Part shown: piece by piece, positions 24,270-33,131 of the stretch
How the letters are laid out: every line of letters starts with the position of its first letter
Position numbering within the stretch: the stretch's first letter is position 1
DNA from: Candidatus Omnitrophota bacterium
GTDB taxonomy: Bacteria > Omnitrophota > Gorgyraeia > Aquiviventales > Aquiviventaceae
Direction: 5' to 3'
Assembly (NCBI GenBank): GCA_020057015.1
Contig: JAGVGS010000083.1
Coordinates: 1 to 37,742, forward strand
Length of the DNA: 37,742 nucleotides
Notes under the pieces: generated by a model
Database searches by the model: none
What the model was told of the DNA's origin: nothing
Seen by the model: the letters and a program-made list of their open reading frames with translations, nothing else
Program-made: the position numbers and the translations under genes

Positions 24270-25437
24270 AGGTTCGTACAATGCACTCCAGGGAAAACTG
24301 CTGCGCAATCCGCTCGCGCGCAGTCCGCCCCAACGCCTGGCGGGACTCCTCATCCATCGTTAAGAGCTCATGCCACGCCTCAGCGAGCGCGACGGGATCA
24401 CGGGGCGGAACCACGCGCCCAGTCTGACCGACGAGAGAGGCGGTATCTCCAACATCCGTCACTGCGCACGGCACCCCGCATGCCATTGCCTCGCCAATCG
24501 CATTCGGGAACCCTTCCCCATAGGCAGAGGAGGAAGTCCCCACATCCAAAGCGGCGTGGAACCTGGGCATATTGTCCAGGCGGCCGAGAAGGTGGCACGC
24601 GTCATGAACACCTGCAGCCTTGGTCCACTCCGCGAGAGGCCGGTTGGCCCATATCACCCCATCCCCGCAGAGGACAAAATGTGTCTGCGGCATCCGCTCG
24701 CGAAGCAGCCGCGCCGCCTCCACAAAAGTCCGGTGGTCCTTTTGAGGGTTAAAGCGCGCAGCTAATCCAACCAAGGGCGTGCACTCCGCCACCCCTAGCT
24801 CTCGTCGGAGCGCTGCGCGAGCCTCCGGAGCCGGGTGAAACTCGGTTAGATCAAATCCGTTCGGAATCACAACCATGCGGTCAGCCGCGTAGCGCATCCG
24901 AATATGGATCGTCCGGGCGACATCGGAACAGCACACGACTTGCCTAGGAATCCAATGCGACAGTGCCGCGCAAGCTCTGGCGGTCCAGACGGTAGTTCGG
25001 GGACTCAACCTAGCATCCAAGCTGCCGCGAATCCCCCAAATGACGGGAATTGGCCCCGACAACTTAGCCGCTAACCCACCCAAGAGATCGGCATGATACA
25101 GCCAGGTCTGCACGATATCCGGGGTGAGTCGCTTGAGTAGCCGCCAGAGCTGCCACAGTCTCTGTGGATCCGGAAGACCCCCACGTCGCATGCTCAGTGA
25201 ATGCACCTGGATCCCGGTGTCCCGGATCCGCTCTCCGACTGGCCCGATCGGCATGAGCGACACCACGGTGTTATCAAACTGTGCGCGATTAATCCGGCTC
25301 AAAAGCTTGCAGAGCATCATTTCTGCCCCACCGATATCGAGTCCGGTGATGACGTGCACGCATCGCACGCGCCGGACGACTGGCTCGCTACGGAGCTCGA
25401 TGGACGGCACGGTACCAGGCAACGCACAGCTCTTCAT
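24232..25437 (-). CDS. GT4 glycosyltransferase
   Basis: A GT-B retaining glycosyltransferase of about 401 residues from ATG 25437. Seen: CVHVITGLDIGGAEMML, the GT4 glycine loop; TWLYHADLLGGLAAKL; the donor-domain opening GLAARFNPQKDHRTFVEA; and YGEGFPNAIGEAMACGVPCA with the E-x7-E motif. The N-terminus is uncertain. ATG 25437 overlaps the upstream methyltransferase gene by 50 nt with no Shine-Dalgarno, and a GTG at 25368, just after that gene, would give a more usual N-terminus immediately before the first strand. The enzyme is expected to act on a lipid-linked acceptor in the cytoplasm. Confidence 0.87.
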   Translation of the reverse strand: MKSCALPGTVPSIELRSEPVVRRVRCVHVITGLDIGGAEMMLCKLLSRINRAQFDNTVVSLMPIGPVGERIRDTGIQVHSLSMRRGGLPDPQRLWQLWRLLKRLTPDIVQTWLYHADLLGGLAAKLSGPIPVIWGIRGSLDARLSPRTTVWTARACAALSHWIPRQVVCCSDVARTIHIRMRYAADRMVVIPNGFDLTEFHPAPEARAALRRELGVAECTPLVGLAARFNPQKDHRTFVEAARLLRERMPQTHFVLCGDGVIWANRPLAEWTKAAGVHDACHLLGRLDNMPRFHAALDVGTSSSAYGEGFPNAIGEAMACGVPCAVTDVGDTASLVGQTGRVVPPRDPVALAEAWHELLTMDEESRQALGRTARERIAQQFSLECIVRTYESLYTRVVDGN

Positions 25438-26290
25438 CAGTAAATGTCCGAAATTTGGTTGCCAGGCGCTTCCGCGAGAACTGCGGATGCAATTCAGCCC
25501 GCTCCAACCGTTTGGCCACTGGAACGACGCCTGCGGCGGCAAATATTTCATCCCACTGCGGCGCGCGCAACCGGTTCGTCCACGCGCTTCGCCGGCTAGT
25601 CATAGACTCCCAGAGCTTGTTAGAGTATCGCAGGAACCGGAGCCAGTCCATGTCCTTTCCGAAGGTGTAATGGTCGCGCAGGTCGATGATGTGGCACATC
25701 ACGCCCTCCGGCCGAAGCACGCGGCACATCTCGTTGATGAGTTCGGTAGGAAACCGCACATGTTCTAGCACGCTCTTCGACCAGATGATATCGACCGAGT
25801 TGTCAGGCAGTGGGATTGTTTGTCCGTCATATAATGAGAGCTTCAAATCATCCTCTGAGATGCTGGCCTGACCCTCGTATCTGGAAAGCCGCAGACCGGA
25901 ATCGCTGGGCAGCTGGCCTGTGGCCAGGCGCGCGGCGATCCATTCCCGCGTTGCGGTGTACGTCCAAACACGGCGCACCGATTCAGAAAGATACGGGACA
26001 ACATCAACGCCAACAGCCCGGCGCACACCGTAGAGCAAGGCGGCGAACAGGAGGTCGGGCGTCTGGCCTGGCCCCAGCTCAAGCAGCACTTGTCCTTGCA
26101 GTTTGCCGCCCGCCTCCAGTGTCATGGACAACAGTTCTCCCAAAACTGGGGCGATCTTATCCGGATCGCGCCCCAATCCTGTGTGGTGAAATCGCCGGGC
26201 AGAGGATCTGACCACCGGAATGCCCATGAGAGCGTTCTGCACGACATGCCGCGTGGGCGAATCCAGCAGTAGCTCACGGATGGCATTCAT
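25388..26290 (-). CDS. Class I SAM-dependent methyltransferase
   Basis: A 300-residue methyltransferase. Motif I is LLELGPGQTPDLLFAALL (from residue 69), GVDVVPYLSE follows, and the acceptor-side motif VDIIWSKSVLEHVRFPTELI precedes the conserved CRVLRPEGVMCHIIDLRDHY. The two-thirds C-terminal arrangement with DHYTFGKDMDWLRFLRYSN is characteristic of polysaccharide-cluster methyltransferases that follow a 'LEHV' helix. It begins with an ATGA overlap with the upstream GT4 gene and overlaps the next GT4 by about 50 nt. The acceptor is not identifiable. Confidence 0.84.
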   Translation of the reverse strand: MNAIRELLLDSPTRHVVQNALMGIPVVRSSARRFHHTGLGRDPDKIAPVLGELLSMTLEAGGKLQGQVLLELGPGQTPDLLFAALLYGVRRAVGVDVVPYLSESVRRVWTYTATREWIAARLATGQLPSDSGLRLSRYEGQASISEDDLKLSLYDGQTIPLPDNSVDIIWSKSVLEHVRFPTELINEMCRVLRPEGVMCHIIDLRDHYTFGKDMDWLRFLRYSNKLWESMTSRRSAWTNRLRAPQWDEIFAAAGVVPVAKRLERAELHPQFSRKRLATKFRTFTDEELCVAWYRAVHRAP

Positions 26291-27546
26291 GACACGATTA
26301 CCCGGTGGGGCTCCGCGGTTTCCCGGAACAGCTCCGTAACGGCTCCAGCGGGTTCAGGGTCGCCCAATGACACTCGAGGCGCTGCGAGGGACTGCCCAAG
26401 CTGCCTATCGATCCCTCGCCCTCGCTCTTCAAGAGCCTCGAGAAACAGTGCTTCATATTGCGGAACGATCACGCGCATGTCAAACCGTGCGCTGGATGCT
26501 TGGCCAGCGACGGCGTACCGATGGCGCGTGTCAGGATCGACCGCTAGCCTCTTAATCGCCTGCGCTAGCTCCTCGGCCGACTCGGGCGCACATAACAGCC
26601 CATCCACCCCATCAACAATGATTTCCTCTGGCCCTGAAGGGCATCGCGTCGCCACCACCGGTGTGCCGCACGCCATCGCTTCCACTATGACATGCCCGAA
26701 TCCTTCCCACCGCGATGAGAGCACGAACAGATCCGCCCGTGCCATCCACGCAAACGGATTCGCTTGTGCACCGGCAAACACCACCCGCGGCTCGATGCTC
26801 AGCTGCCGCGTAAGAGCACGCAACGATGAGCTTTCTTCACCCTCCCCGATGATAGTCAGACCCCATTCGATCCCCTTCAAGCGAGCCGCCGCTTGCAAGA
26901 GCACATCGAATCCTTTCTGACGCACCAGCCGTCCGACCGCAACCATCTCAAACGGCCGGCGAGCACTCAAGTCTGCCAACCTACATCCTAGTGGGATGTC
27001 CGCGATGAGCCGCCGAATGGAATCGCGATCCACCGGATTATAGATGACTCGAACGCGTTTCGGTGCCAGGCTATTTCGCGCAATGCAATCTATCGCAACT
27101 CCGCGTGAGAGACAGACGACACGATCGGCCCGGCGATACGCAGCAGCCGTCAGCCAATCACTCAGCGTAGCGGGCTGACGACCCGCGGCGGTCTGATGAT
27201 TGGCCTCGCGCACAATGGTTACGGGTCGATAACCCGATAGCCGCTGAGCCAGGATGACCGCGGCGTTGGGATACAAGAGTGTTGAAAACAGCAGATCCGG
27301 CTTGTGCCGACGAATCAATCGAGCCAGTCGCCCCACTAACTGCCGAGCACGGTGTATCTGCAGGTTGAGCACCTCTACGTCGTCGCGCAACCACTGGCGG
27401 TACTCGCCAGTCTCCTGATACAGCGCCAAGACGGGTGTGAATCGATCACGATCGAGCCCATTGACGATGTTCAGGACGGTACGTTGCGCGCCTCCATATT
27501 CCATGGTTGGAAGCACGAACAGTGCGCGGATGCGGGGAAGCGACAT
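26287..27546 (-). CDS. GT4 glycosyltransferase
   Basis: A 419-residue GT-B glycosyltransferase. It opens RALFVLPTMEYGGAQRTVLN (7-26), has LLFSTLLYPNAAVILAQRL and REANHQTA, then the donor-domain start MVAVGRLVRQKGFDVLLQAA and WEGFGHVIVEAMACGTPVVA, which carries the nucleotide-sugar E-x7-E motif. These place it in the family that includes GalNAc/Gal transferases of O-antigen clusters. The C-terminal 45 residues extend past the usual end of the domain. It starts 6 nt after the GT2-dehydrogenase fusion gene and overlaps the methyltransferase gene by 4 nt. Sugar specificity is unknown. Confidence 0.88.
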   Translation of the reverse strand: MSLPRIRALFVLPTMEYGGAQRTVLNIVNGLDRDRFTPVLALYQETGEYRQWLRDDVEVLNLQIHRARQLVGRLARLIRRHKPDLLFSTLLYPNAAVILAQRLSGYRPVTIVREANHQTAAGRQPATLSDWLTAAAYRRADRVVCLSRGVAIDCIARNSLAPKRVRVIYNPVDRDSIRRLIADIPLGCRLADLSARRPFEMVAVGRLVRQKGFDVLLQAAARLKGIEWGLTIIGEGEESSSLRALTRQLSIEPRVVFAGAQANPFAWMARADLFVLSSRWEGFGHVIVEAMACGTPVVATRCPSGPEEIIVDGVDGLLCAPESAEELAQAIKRLAVDPDTRHRYAVAGQASSARFDMRVIVPQYEALFLEALEERGRGIDRQLGQSLAAPRVSLGDPEPAGAVTELFRETAEPHRVIVS

Positions 27547-27552
27547 GGCACG

Positions 27553-29457
27553 CTAGGCTTCGCACCGTAACAGGACTTTGAGCGGCTTGCGGCTCTTAAC
27601 GAGATCCCAAGCTTGCGCATACTGTTCCAGCGGCAAGACGTGCTCTAGCAAGGGTGTCACCGGCAGCTGCGGCAGCAGATGAATCGCCGCCACCATATCA
27701 GCCGCACTGCTTCCCACCGATCCGATCACCATCTTATCGTAGGCCACCACTTGCTCGAATGAGAACTCGCGCTTCCCGTAAGGCAAACCCAGCAACAAGA
27801 GGACTGCCCCCGGGCGGCTACTGCACAGCAGCGTCTCCAGTGCGTTCGGATCGCCCGTCGCCTCGACCAGGACATCAAAGGTATGTAAGCCGCTGGGAGA
27901 ACCCGTCTGAGCCGGTGTGATGCGCGGCTGATGGAAGGCATTGAGCCGATCCGGATTTCGGTCAAACACCGTCACCTCATGGCCTTGATGGGCTAGGACT
28001 TGCGCACACAGATACCCGAGCGGACCTGCACCGACCACTCCGCACCACCGGATACTACCGCTCTTGCAGACCTGCCCGAGCCGTCTGAGGCCCTTGAGGA
28101 CGACAGCCACTGGCTCGCAGAGCACTGCTGTCTTTAAATCAAGGGTCTCGGGCAACTTATGCACGAACCGGCCGGGAATAACGACGTACTCGGCGTACGC
28201 ACCGTCCTTGCCCAGGACGCCAAGCTCCCGTCTCTGGTTGCAGCTAATACCGTTGTCTTGTTTGCATGCATTACACTCCCCGCAACCCTGGATGCACTCG
28301 GCCACCACAAGATCGCCAGGTTGAAGATGCTGAACGTTTGGACCTACCGTCACCACCGTACCAGAAAATTCGTGTCCCGGCACAATCGGGTAAACCGCAC
28401 GTCCGGTCCTGTAGTAGTCCAGCGTGCCATGGAATACTTCCAAATCCGTTGCGCACACACCCACGTATGCCGTTCGAATGAGCACATCGCCCGGTTTGAT
28501 CTCCGGCAAGTCACGCTCGTCCAACGCGGCATGGGAGGCTCTGTGGACTACCACCGCACGATAGGTGCGATCAAAGAAGACAGCGTCACGTTTGCGAGGA
28601 TCCTGCATGACCGCCCCGTCAGCTAGACCGTGGATCGTGCCCAGTACCTTGCGCATTCTAAACATAGCGATGTCGTGTGCCTCAGCACGCAGTCGCCCTT
28701 GGCGGCCGGCCTCCACCAGGTCCCCGAGAAATCGCGTGCTCTCTCGCGCCATCTCAAGCGGGATATGCCGCCGTCCTTTCAGTCCCATCCACTTCGCGGC
28801 CATGGCTTCTCTGTAGTAACGTCGCCGTATTTGGCGCCACGTCTCCTGATGAATGTGGTAGACCGCGGCGTTCGGCTCGTAGAAGATCTGCTGGCCGCGC
28901 GCCACCCAGTACCGAGCCCACTCAATGTCTTCCAAACCTGGCAATGCCTCGTCGAACGGATGCTTATCCCAAAGCTCTCGTCGAATGGCCGAGTTCGCGT
29001 TGTTGGCGAAGCACGCCTCAATGGTAAGAAGCCTTGGCTCTGGCCCGAACGTCCGATTGAAATCCTGCCCTTCTGAAAAGTTCGACTCAGGGGCCCCCAC
29101 CTGCCGTCCGTACACCATCGCCGTGTCCCGCTGACGCAACGGCTCAATAAGTTTCTCCAACCAGTGGGCGTCCAGCGGCTTGGTATGAGCTGAGACGATG
29201 GTAAGGAAATGGCCCAAGCTGTGGCGGATACCAACATTAAGTGAGTACCCGAACGTAAAGTCCCGGCTGGCAATGCGGATCAGCTTCGCGCCAAAGCGCT
29301 CGACGATCTCAGGTGTTCGATCGTACGAACCGGAATCCACCACGAGGATCTCAAAGGATTGGTACGCTTGCGCCCGAATCGCCTCCAGGAGCCCTGGCAG
29401 GCAACGCTCTTCATTGAATGCTCGAATGATGATGGAGCTCTCAACCGTCCGGCTCAT
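27553..29457 (-). CDS. Fusion of a GT2 glycosyltransferase and a zinc-dependent alcohol dehydrogenase
   Basis: A single 634-residue frame joining two enzymes. Residues 1-235 are a GT2 GT-A domain: SIIIRAFNEERCLPGLLEAI (8-27), VVDSGSYDRT (39-48), SAHTKPLDAHWLEKL (89-103) where the DxD motif would be, and LPGLEDIEWARYW (172-184). Residues 300-634 are a complete medium-chain dehydrogenase of the sorbitol/threonine type: zinc ligands Cys335, His362 (GHEF) and Glu448 (CEP), the structural-zinc cysteines 392, 395, 398 and 406, and the NAD fold GVVGAGPLGYL (473-483). The helical stretch 236-299 is the linker. It would oxidise or reduce a sugar or polyol and also transfer a sugar. The fusion is confirmed only by the open frame; a sequencing join is unlikely but possible. 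Confidence 0.9.
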   Translation of the reverse strand: MSRTVESSIIIRAFNEERCLPGLLEAIRAQAYQSFEILVVDSGSYDRTPEIVERFGAKLIRIASRDFTFGYSLNVGIRHSLGHFLTIVSAHTKPLDAHWLEKLIEPLRQRDTAMVYGRQVGAPESNFSEGQDFNRTFGPEPRLLTIEACFANNANSAIRRELWDKHPFDEALPGLEDIEWARYWVARGQQIFYEPNAAVYHIHQETWRQIRRRYYREAMAAKWMGLKGRRHIPLEMARESTRFLGDLVEAGRQGRLRAEAHDIAMFRMRKVLGTIHGLADGAVMQDPRKRDAVFFDRTYRAVVVHRASHAALDERDLPEIKPGDVLIRTAYVGVCATDLEVFHGTLDYYRTGRAVYPIVPGHEFSGTVVTVGPNVQHLQPGDLVVAECIQGCGECNACKQDNGISCNQRRELGVLGKDGAYAEYVVIPGRFVHKLPETLDLKTAVLCEPVAVVLKGLRRLGQVCKSGSIRWCGVVGAGPLGYLCAQVLAHQGHEVTVFDRNPDRLNAFHQPRITPAQTGSPSGLHTFDVLVEATGDPNALETLLCSSRPGAVLLLLGLPYGKREFSFEQVVAYDKMVIGSVGSSAADMVAAIHLLPQLPVTPLLEHVLPLEQYAQAWDLVKSRKPLKVLLRCEA

Positions 29458-30458
29458 CGCACGATCGAACGTGCCTGCTTCGACGCTTGCGTGGACGATG
29501 ATTCTTCCAGACCGGCAATGAGGTTGTGAATCGTCTGCTCATGGACTCGCTCAACTGCCTCCACCGTGTTATAGGCGTTGTGGGGGGCGAGGAGCACGTT
29601 TGGAAATCGGCGCAATGGGCTCGTTGCCGGCAGCGGCTCATCTTCGAAGACGTCCAGCGCGGCCCCGGCGATCCGGCGCTGCTCCAATGCTTCTCCCAGT
29701 GCTCGTTCATCCACAATTGGCCCGCGGGCCGTATTGATCAGCACGGCGGTTGGCTTCATAGCGCGCAGTTGATATTCTCCAATAAGGTGAAAGCTTGTTG
29801 GATTCAGGTCGCAGTTAAGGCTGACGTAGTCTGACTGGCACAGGAGCTCATCTAGCTGCACCATCGTTAGCCCCATCTCCTGGCAAAATGACCTGTCGAT
29901 CTCTCGGATATCCCGCCCCAGCAGACGCAAGCCGAAAGGCCGTGCCCGTTGCACCACTTCCCGCCCGATATCTCCAATCCCGATAACGCCGAGGGTCTTC
30001 CCCCGCAGGCTTACGCCTGGAAGTTGCTCCCATTTGCCCTGCCGCATGAGCGCATCGACCTGATGCACCGGCCGCGCGAAACAGAGGAGATAGGCCATGA
30101 CGACATCGGCCGCGGCATCGCTGAAGGCGCCCGGACTGTTACAAACGCGGATCCCGCGACGTCTGGCTGCCTCTCGGTCAATGGCGTCCACCCCAACCCC
30201 CCACTTGGAAATCACTTTTAGTCGCGTGGCGCGCGCCATGATCGGCTCTGTAATCGGATCATCGCTGCAGACGACTCCGTCCACGGTTTCGTCCATGAAT
30301 GTGAGCATTTCTGATTCCGAAAACCGGTGCCCCCCCTCTGGGACAATTACTTCAATCTTCCGCTCCGCCAGCAGCGGGAGAAAACGCGGCAGGATACGGC
30401 GAATGTGGACTGATGCGATGAGCACTCGCCACCGGGCGGGCGGCGTTACGCCTGCCAT
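29454..30458 (-). CDS. D-2-hydroxyacid dehydrogenase (phosphoglycerate dehydrogenase-like)
   Basis: A 334-residue NAD(P)-dependent enzyme that interconverts a 2-oxo acid and a D-2-hydroxy acid. The catalytic triad is in place: Arg245 (NTARGPIVDE), Glu272/274 (DVFEDEP) and His293 (APHNAY). The nucleotide-binding motif is LGVIGIGDIGREV (156-168). It matches the phosphoglycerate/hydroxypyruvate reductase branch in length and has no C-terminal ACT domain, so a dedicated sugar-acid substrate rather than serine synthesis is likely. It is translated in an ATGA overlap with the GT2-dehydrogenase fusion gene and overlaps the cytidylyltransferase gene by 13 nt. Confidence 0.88.
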   Translation of the reverse strand: MAGVTPPARWRVLIASVHIRRILPRFLPLLAERKIEVIVPEGGHRFSESEMLTFMDETVDGVVCSDDPITEPIMARATRLKVISKWGVGVDAIDREAARRRGIRVCNSPGAFSDAAADVVMAYLLCFARPVHQVDALMRQGKWEQLPGVSLRGKTLGVIGIGDIGREVVQRARPFGLRLLGRDIREIDRSFCQEMGLTMVQLDELLCQSDYVSLNCDLNPTSFHLIGEYQLRAMKPTAVLINTARGPIVDERALGEALEQRRIAGAALDVFEDEPLPATSPLRRFPNVLLAPHNAYNTVEAVERVHEQTIHNLIAGLEESSSTQASKQARSIVR

Positions 30459-31231
30459 CGGGACTTCGCAGCCTCCAGGTACTGCGGCACAAGCGGATCG
30501 TCTGTCAGGGCTTGCTCAACCCGTCGCACATCGTTGGGTACGTCCACGCTGATCGTTGGACGGTCGACGGCAAATGTGTGAATCTTGTAGCCGTGTTCTA
30601 GAATGCGCAGGATATCGACTGACTCGGCCTGTTCCAGTGGCGTCTGCGCAAGGCACGTGTAAGTCTGGAGGAAGTCACGGCGGAAACTCAGCACGACGAC
30701 AAGTTGGCGCTTCTGGATGCCTGATTCACCCAACCGCACGGTAGTCGGAATAGGTTCCCGTGACATGAAGAGGACTGCACCCTGTTGGTCGGTCACCACT
30801 TTGATGACGTTGCGGTTGCGGAATGTCTCGCCATCCTCGATGGGAGCAAGGGGGTGAGCGCACACCACAGCCGGGTCTTCCGCGAGCATCCGGACTCCGC
30901 CGTTCACGAGTTCCGGGTACAGCATGGGCTCATCACCCTGGATATTGACGACGACGTCGGCCGCCTCGTGGATTGCCGCCGCCGCCTCCGCGACCCGGTC
31001 CGTGCACCGCTCATGATTGGGCGATGTCATAATGACCGGCGCGCCGTAGCTCTCCACTACATCGCGGATTGCAGGATCCGGTGTGGTGACATATACCGCG
31101 TCTAGCGTCTTGCACAACCGTGCGCGGAAGTAGACGTGGAGAACCATTGGTAGTCCCAGTATCGGCACGAGCGGCTTGCCTGGAAACCGTGAGGAACCCA
31201 TGCGCGCTGGAATGAGACCGATGGCTCTCAT
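30446..31231 (-). CDS. KdsB-like cytidylyltransferase, probably not specific for Kdo
   Basis: A 261-residue nucleotidyltransferase of the CMP-Kdo synthetase family, which uses CTP to activate a sugar acid. The CTP-binding loop LIPARMGSSRFPGKPL (6-21) and the metal motif VVNIQGDEPM (94-103) are intact, and SVDVPNDV (228-235) matches the family tail. The substrate side differs from KdsB. Where KdsB has a conserved 'H..GIYAYR' element, this protein reads QKRQLVVVLSFRRDFL (173-188), and 'LE..E.LEQLR' is PLEQAESVDILRILEHG. The residues that hold Kdo are therefore altered, so another acid sugar or phosphonate is possible. It is coupled by ATGA to the TIM-barrel gene. Confidence 0.82.
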   Translation of the reverse strand: MRAIGLIPARMGSSRFPGKPLVPILGLPMVLHVYFRARLCKTLDAVYVTTPDPAIRDVVESYGAPVIMTSPNHERCTDRVAEAAAAIHEAADVVVNIQGDEPMLYPELVNGGVRMLAEDPAVVCAHPLAPIEDGETFRNRNVIKVVTDQQGAVLFMSREPIPTTVRLGESGIQKRQLVVVLSFRRDFLQTYTCLAQTPLEQAESVDILRILEHGYKIHTFAVDRPTISVDVPNDVRRVEQALTDDPLVPQYLEAAKSRWQA

Positions 31232-32292
31232 CGACGGCCTCTCACGCCACTCATCGTGTGGCCGCGCCTGGTAGCCGCTCGCCTCCTGGCGATGCGTACG
31301 TCCTTCACTTCGCGGGGTGCGCCGCCCAGCAGCGTGCGCAGGTAGTCCGCACTAGCCTGCCATTCCTTTTCTTCATATTCCACGACGTTCCTCGGGGCTT
31401 GTCCGCACTCATGCGGTGTACGATAGTCCTGACCTGTAGGCTGAGCGTGCTCCAGCACAAATTTCATGACCTCGGCAACCTGCGCGGCCGGCCGTGCAGG
31501 GTACTCTGGCCAGAAGTCCGATTCCAGCATTCGGACGTGCCTGGCCTCCAACGCGCCAATCTCGAGGCTGGCCCACTCTGCGCGACCGTGCCGCTCGAGC
31601 AGCCCTATAAGCTCCGGGAACGGTATGACCCCGTGACCGACCGGACAGCGTACCAAACGGTAGCCGGACTCGCTCAGGAAAATTCGATAGTCTTTCAGGT
31701 GGACGTGCTTGATGAAGGGTGCGATCCGCTCGGCAAAGGCGAGTGGCAACTCCACAACGGAGAGCGCATTCGCCGTGTCCAACGTTACCCCGAACCATGG
31801 GCTATTAATCGTCTCGCACAGCCAGACCAACTCCTCGGAAGTGAGGTCCTGGTGGTTCTCGACCGCAAGTGGAATGTTCTGCCGCTCGGCCTCTCGCACC
31901 GCCCGAGCTAAGCGGTCCCTAACGGTCTCGAGAAATGACTTCCAGGTCCCGATGAACTCCCGCCGGTCCCCTCCAAATTTCGCACCGCCTACGACCGTTC
32001 GCACCACCGCGCATTCCATCACCCCCGCCGCCTGCAAAGTTCGGATGAGACGACCCGGGTCGACTCCCTCCGTCGAAAGCACCATCCGTAGCTGGTGCTC
32101 ACGGGCAACATCTCTGAGCATGATCCAGTGTCGCTCGTCTTGGAGGTCCACGAGGGCCGCCGGCAGCTCTACACCTGGGAATCCTCGCGAAGCCGCCTCT
32201 CGAATCACCGCCTCAGCGCTGCGGCGCTCAGCCCCTTCAGGCAGCCAACCGAACGTATAGAGCGAGCCGTAGATATTGAAAAGCAGCTTCAT
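31228..32292 (-). CDS. TIM-barrel sugar (phosphate) isomerase/epimerase
   Basis: A 354-residue member of the xylose-isomerase-like/AP-endonuclease 2 superfamily, which includes hydroxypyruvate isomerase, inosose dehydratase (IolE) and tagatose 3-epimerase. The metal-site residues are visible: Glu145 (AVENHQDL), Asp172 (TLDTAN), His198 (KHVHLKDY) and Glu244 (LEIG), with the VGHGVIPFPEL loop where relatives have GEG/GDG. The N-terminus (LFNIYGSLYTFGW) matches the family's first strand. A 50-residue basic tail follows the barrel. It is coupled by ATGA at both ends to a short-chain dehydrogenase and to the cytidylyltransferase. The substrate is unknown. Confidence 0.83.
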   Translation of the reverse strand: MKLLFNIYGSLYTFGWLPEGAERRSAEAVIREAASRGFPGVELPAALVDLQDERHWIMLRDVAREHQLRMVLSTEGVDPGRLIRTLQAAGVMECAVVRTVVGGAKFGGDRREFIGTWKSFLETVRDRLARAVREAERQNIPLAVENHQDLTSEELVWLCETINSPWFGVTLDTANALSVVELPLAFAERIAPFIKHVHLKDYRIFLSESGYRLVRCPVGHGVIPFPELIGLLERHGRAEWASLEIGALEARHVRMLESDFWPEYPARPAAQVAEVMKFVLEHAQPTGQDYRTPHECGQAPRNVVEYEEKEWQASADYLRTLLGGAPREVKDVRIARRRAATRRGHTMSGVRGRR

Positions 32293-33107
32293 GGCGCTTT
32301 TACTGAGTCCAGCAGTTCTTTGGTGGCTCGCTCGTACGCTACGTGCGGCATCTGCACGGAGAACTTGCCCCCGCTGATATCAATGTGCGCCCCTGTAATA
32401 TAGCCGGACAGCTCACTCGACAGGAAGACCACCAAATTCGCAATGTCACTGGCCTGCCCCCAGCGCCGCAACGCGAGCGTGTTCAGGAGCCGTTCTTGGG
32501 TTTCGGGCGGCGCTTCGGCGAAGTGGTTGAGTTGGGTGGGAATCATACCCGGCGCGTAAGAGTTAACCGTGATGTTATAAGGGCCAAGTTCGGCGGCCAG
32601 CACTCGGGTTAGCGAAACAACCCCGGCCTTGGAGGCAGCGTAGGCTGAGAAACCCGCTGAGGGTACAATCGCCGCGAAGGAGGACGCATTGATGATCCGG
32701 CCTGAGCACTGCCGCTTCATGATCGGAATGACGGCCTGACTACAAAGAAAAACTCCTTTCAGATTCACATCGAGGTTATCATCCCAGGCGCGTTCATCGA
32801 ACGACTCGACGAATCCGCTCGGGGCGACTCCAGCGTTGTTCATGAGAATATCAAGACGCCCATAGCGTTCCGCCACAGTGCTCGTCATCTGGCGCACATC
32901 GTTGCGTACACGGACATCGCAGCGGAGTCCCTGGCCTTCAAGTTTTCGGCTCTGGAATTCTGCCTGTAGCCCCTTAGCGAGAGTCTCGTCAATATCCACT
33001 CCAATCACGACGACCCCTTCCTCCGCTAGCGTCAAGGCAATCACACGACCGATGCCCTGACCCGCACCGGTTACAATCGCGACTTTCCCGTGTAGGTCAA
33101 TCTGCAT
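32289..33107 (-). CDS. Short-chain dehydrogenase/reductase (classical)
   Basis: A 272-residue classical SDR. It has TGAGQGIG (13-20), the NNAG motif (90-93), the catalytic serine in NASSF (140-144), and Tyr156/Lys160 (YAASK), followed by PGMIPTQ. These are the residues of NAD(P)-dependent sugar or polyol dehydrogenases. It has the best Shine-Dalgarno in the region (CAGGAG at 33115-33120, 7-nt spacer), just inside a 24-nt gap, the longest gap in the right-hand operon, so translation may restart here. It ends as an ATGA overlap into the isomerase gene. The acidic residue after the second strand (GVDID) suggests an NAD preference. Confidence 0.87.
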   Translation of the reverse strand: MQIDLHGKVAIVTGAGQGIGRVIALTLAEEGVVVIGVDIDETLAKGLQAEFQSRKLEGQGLRCDVRVRNDVRQMTSTVAERYGRLDILMNNAGVAPSGFVESFDERAWDDNLDVNLKGVFLCSQAVIPIMKRQCSGRIINASSFAAIVPSAGFSAYAASKAGVVSLTRVLAAELGPYNITVNSYAPGMIPTQLNHFAEAPPETQERLLNTLALRRWGQASDIANLVVFLSSELSGYITGAHIDISGGKFSVQMPHVAYERATKELLDSVKAP

Positions 33108-33114
33108 AGCTACA

Positions 33115-33120
33115 CTCCTG
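33115..33120 (-). promoter_or_regulatory. Strong Shine-Dalgarno in the 24-nt gap before the SDR gene
   Basis: The minus strand reads CAGGAG seven bases before the ATG at 33107. Most neighbouring genes rely on coupled overlaps, so this independent site may give the SDR and the genes after it their own translation entry. Confidence 0.55.
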
Positions 33121-33131
33121 TTGCACTCCGC

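Noticed and set aside
29454-29460. Possibility that the GT2-dehydrogenase fusion is two genes with an unseen stop
   Set aside because: The frame is open through the linker and the dehydrogenase part starts without a good Shine-Dalgarno or ATG in the linker, so one protein is the simplest reading.
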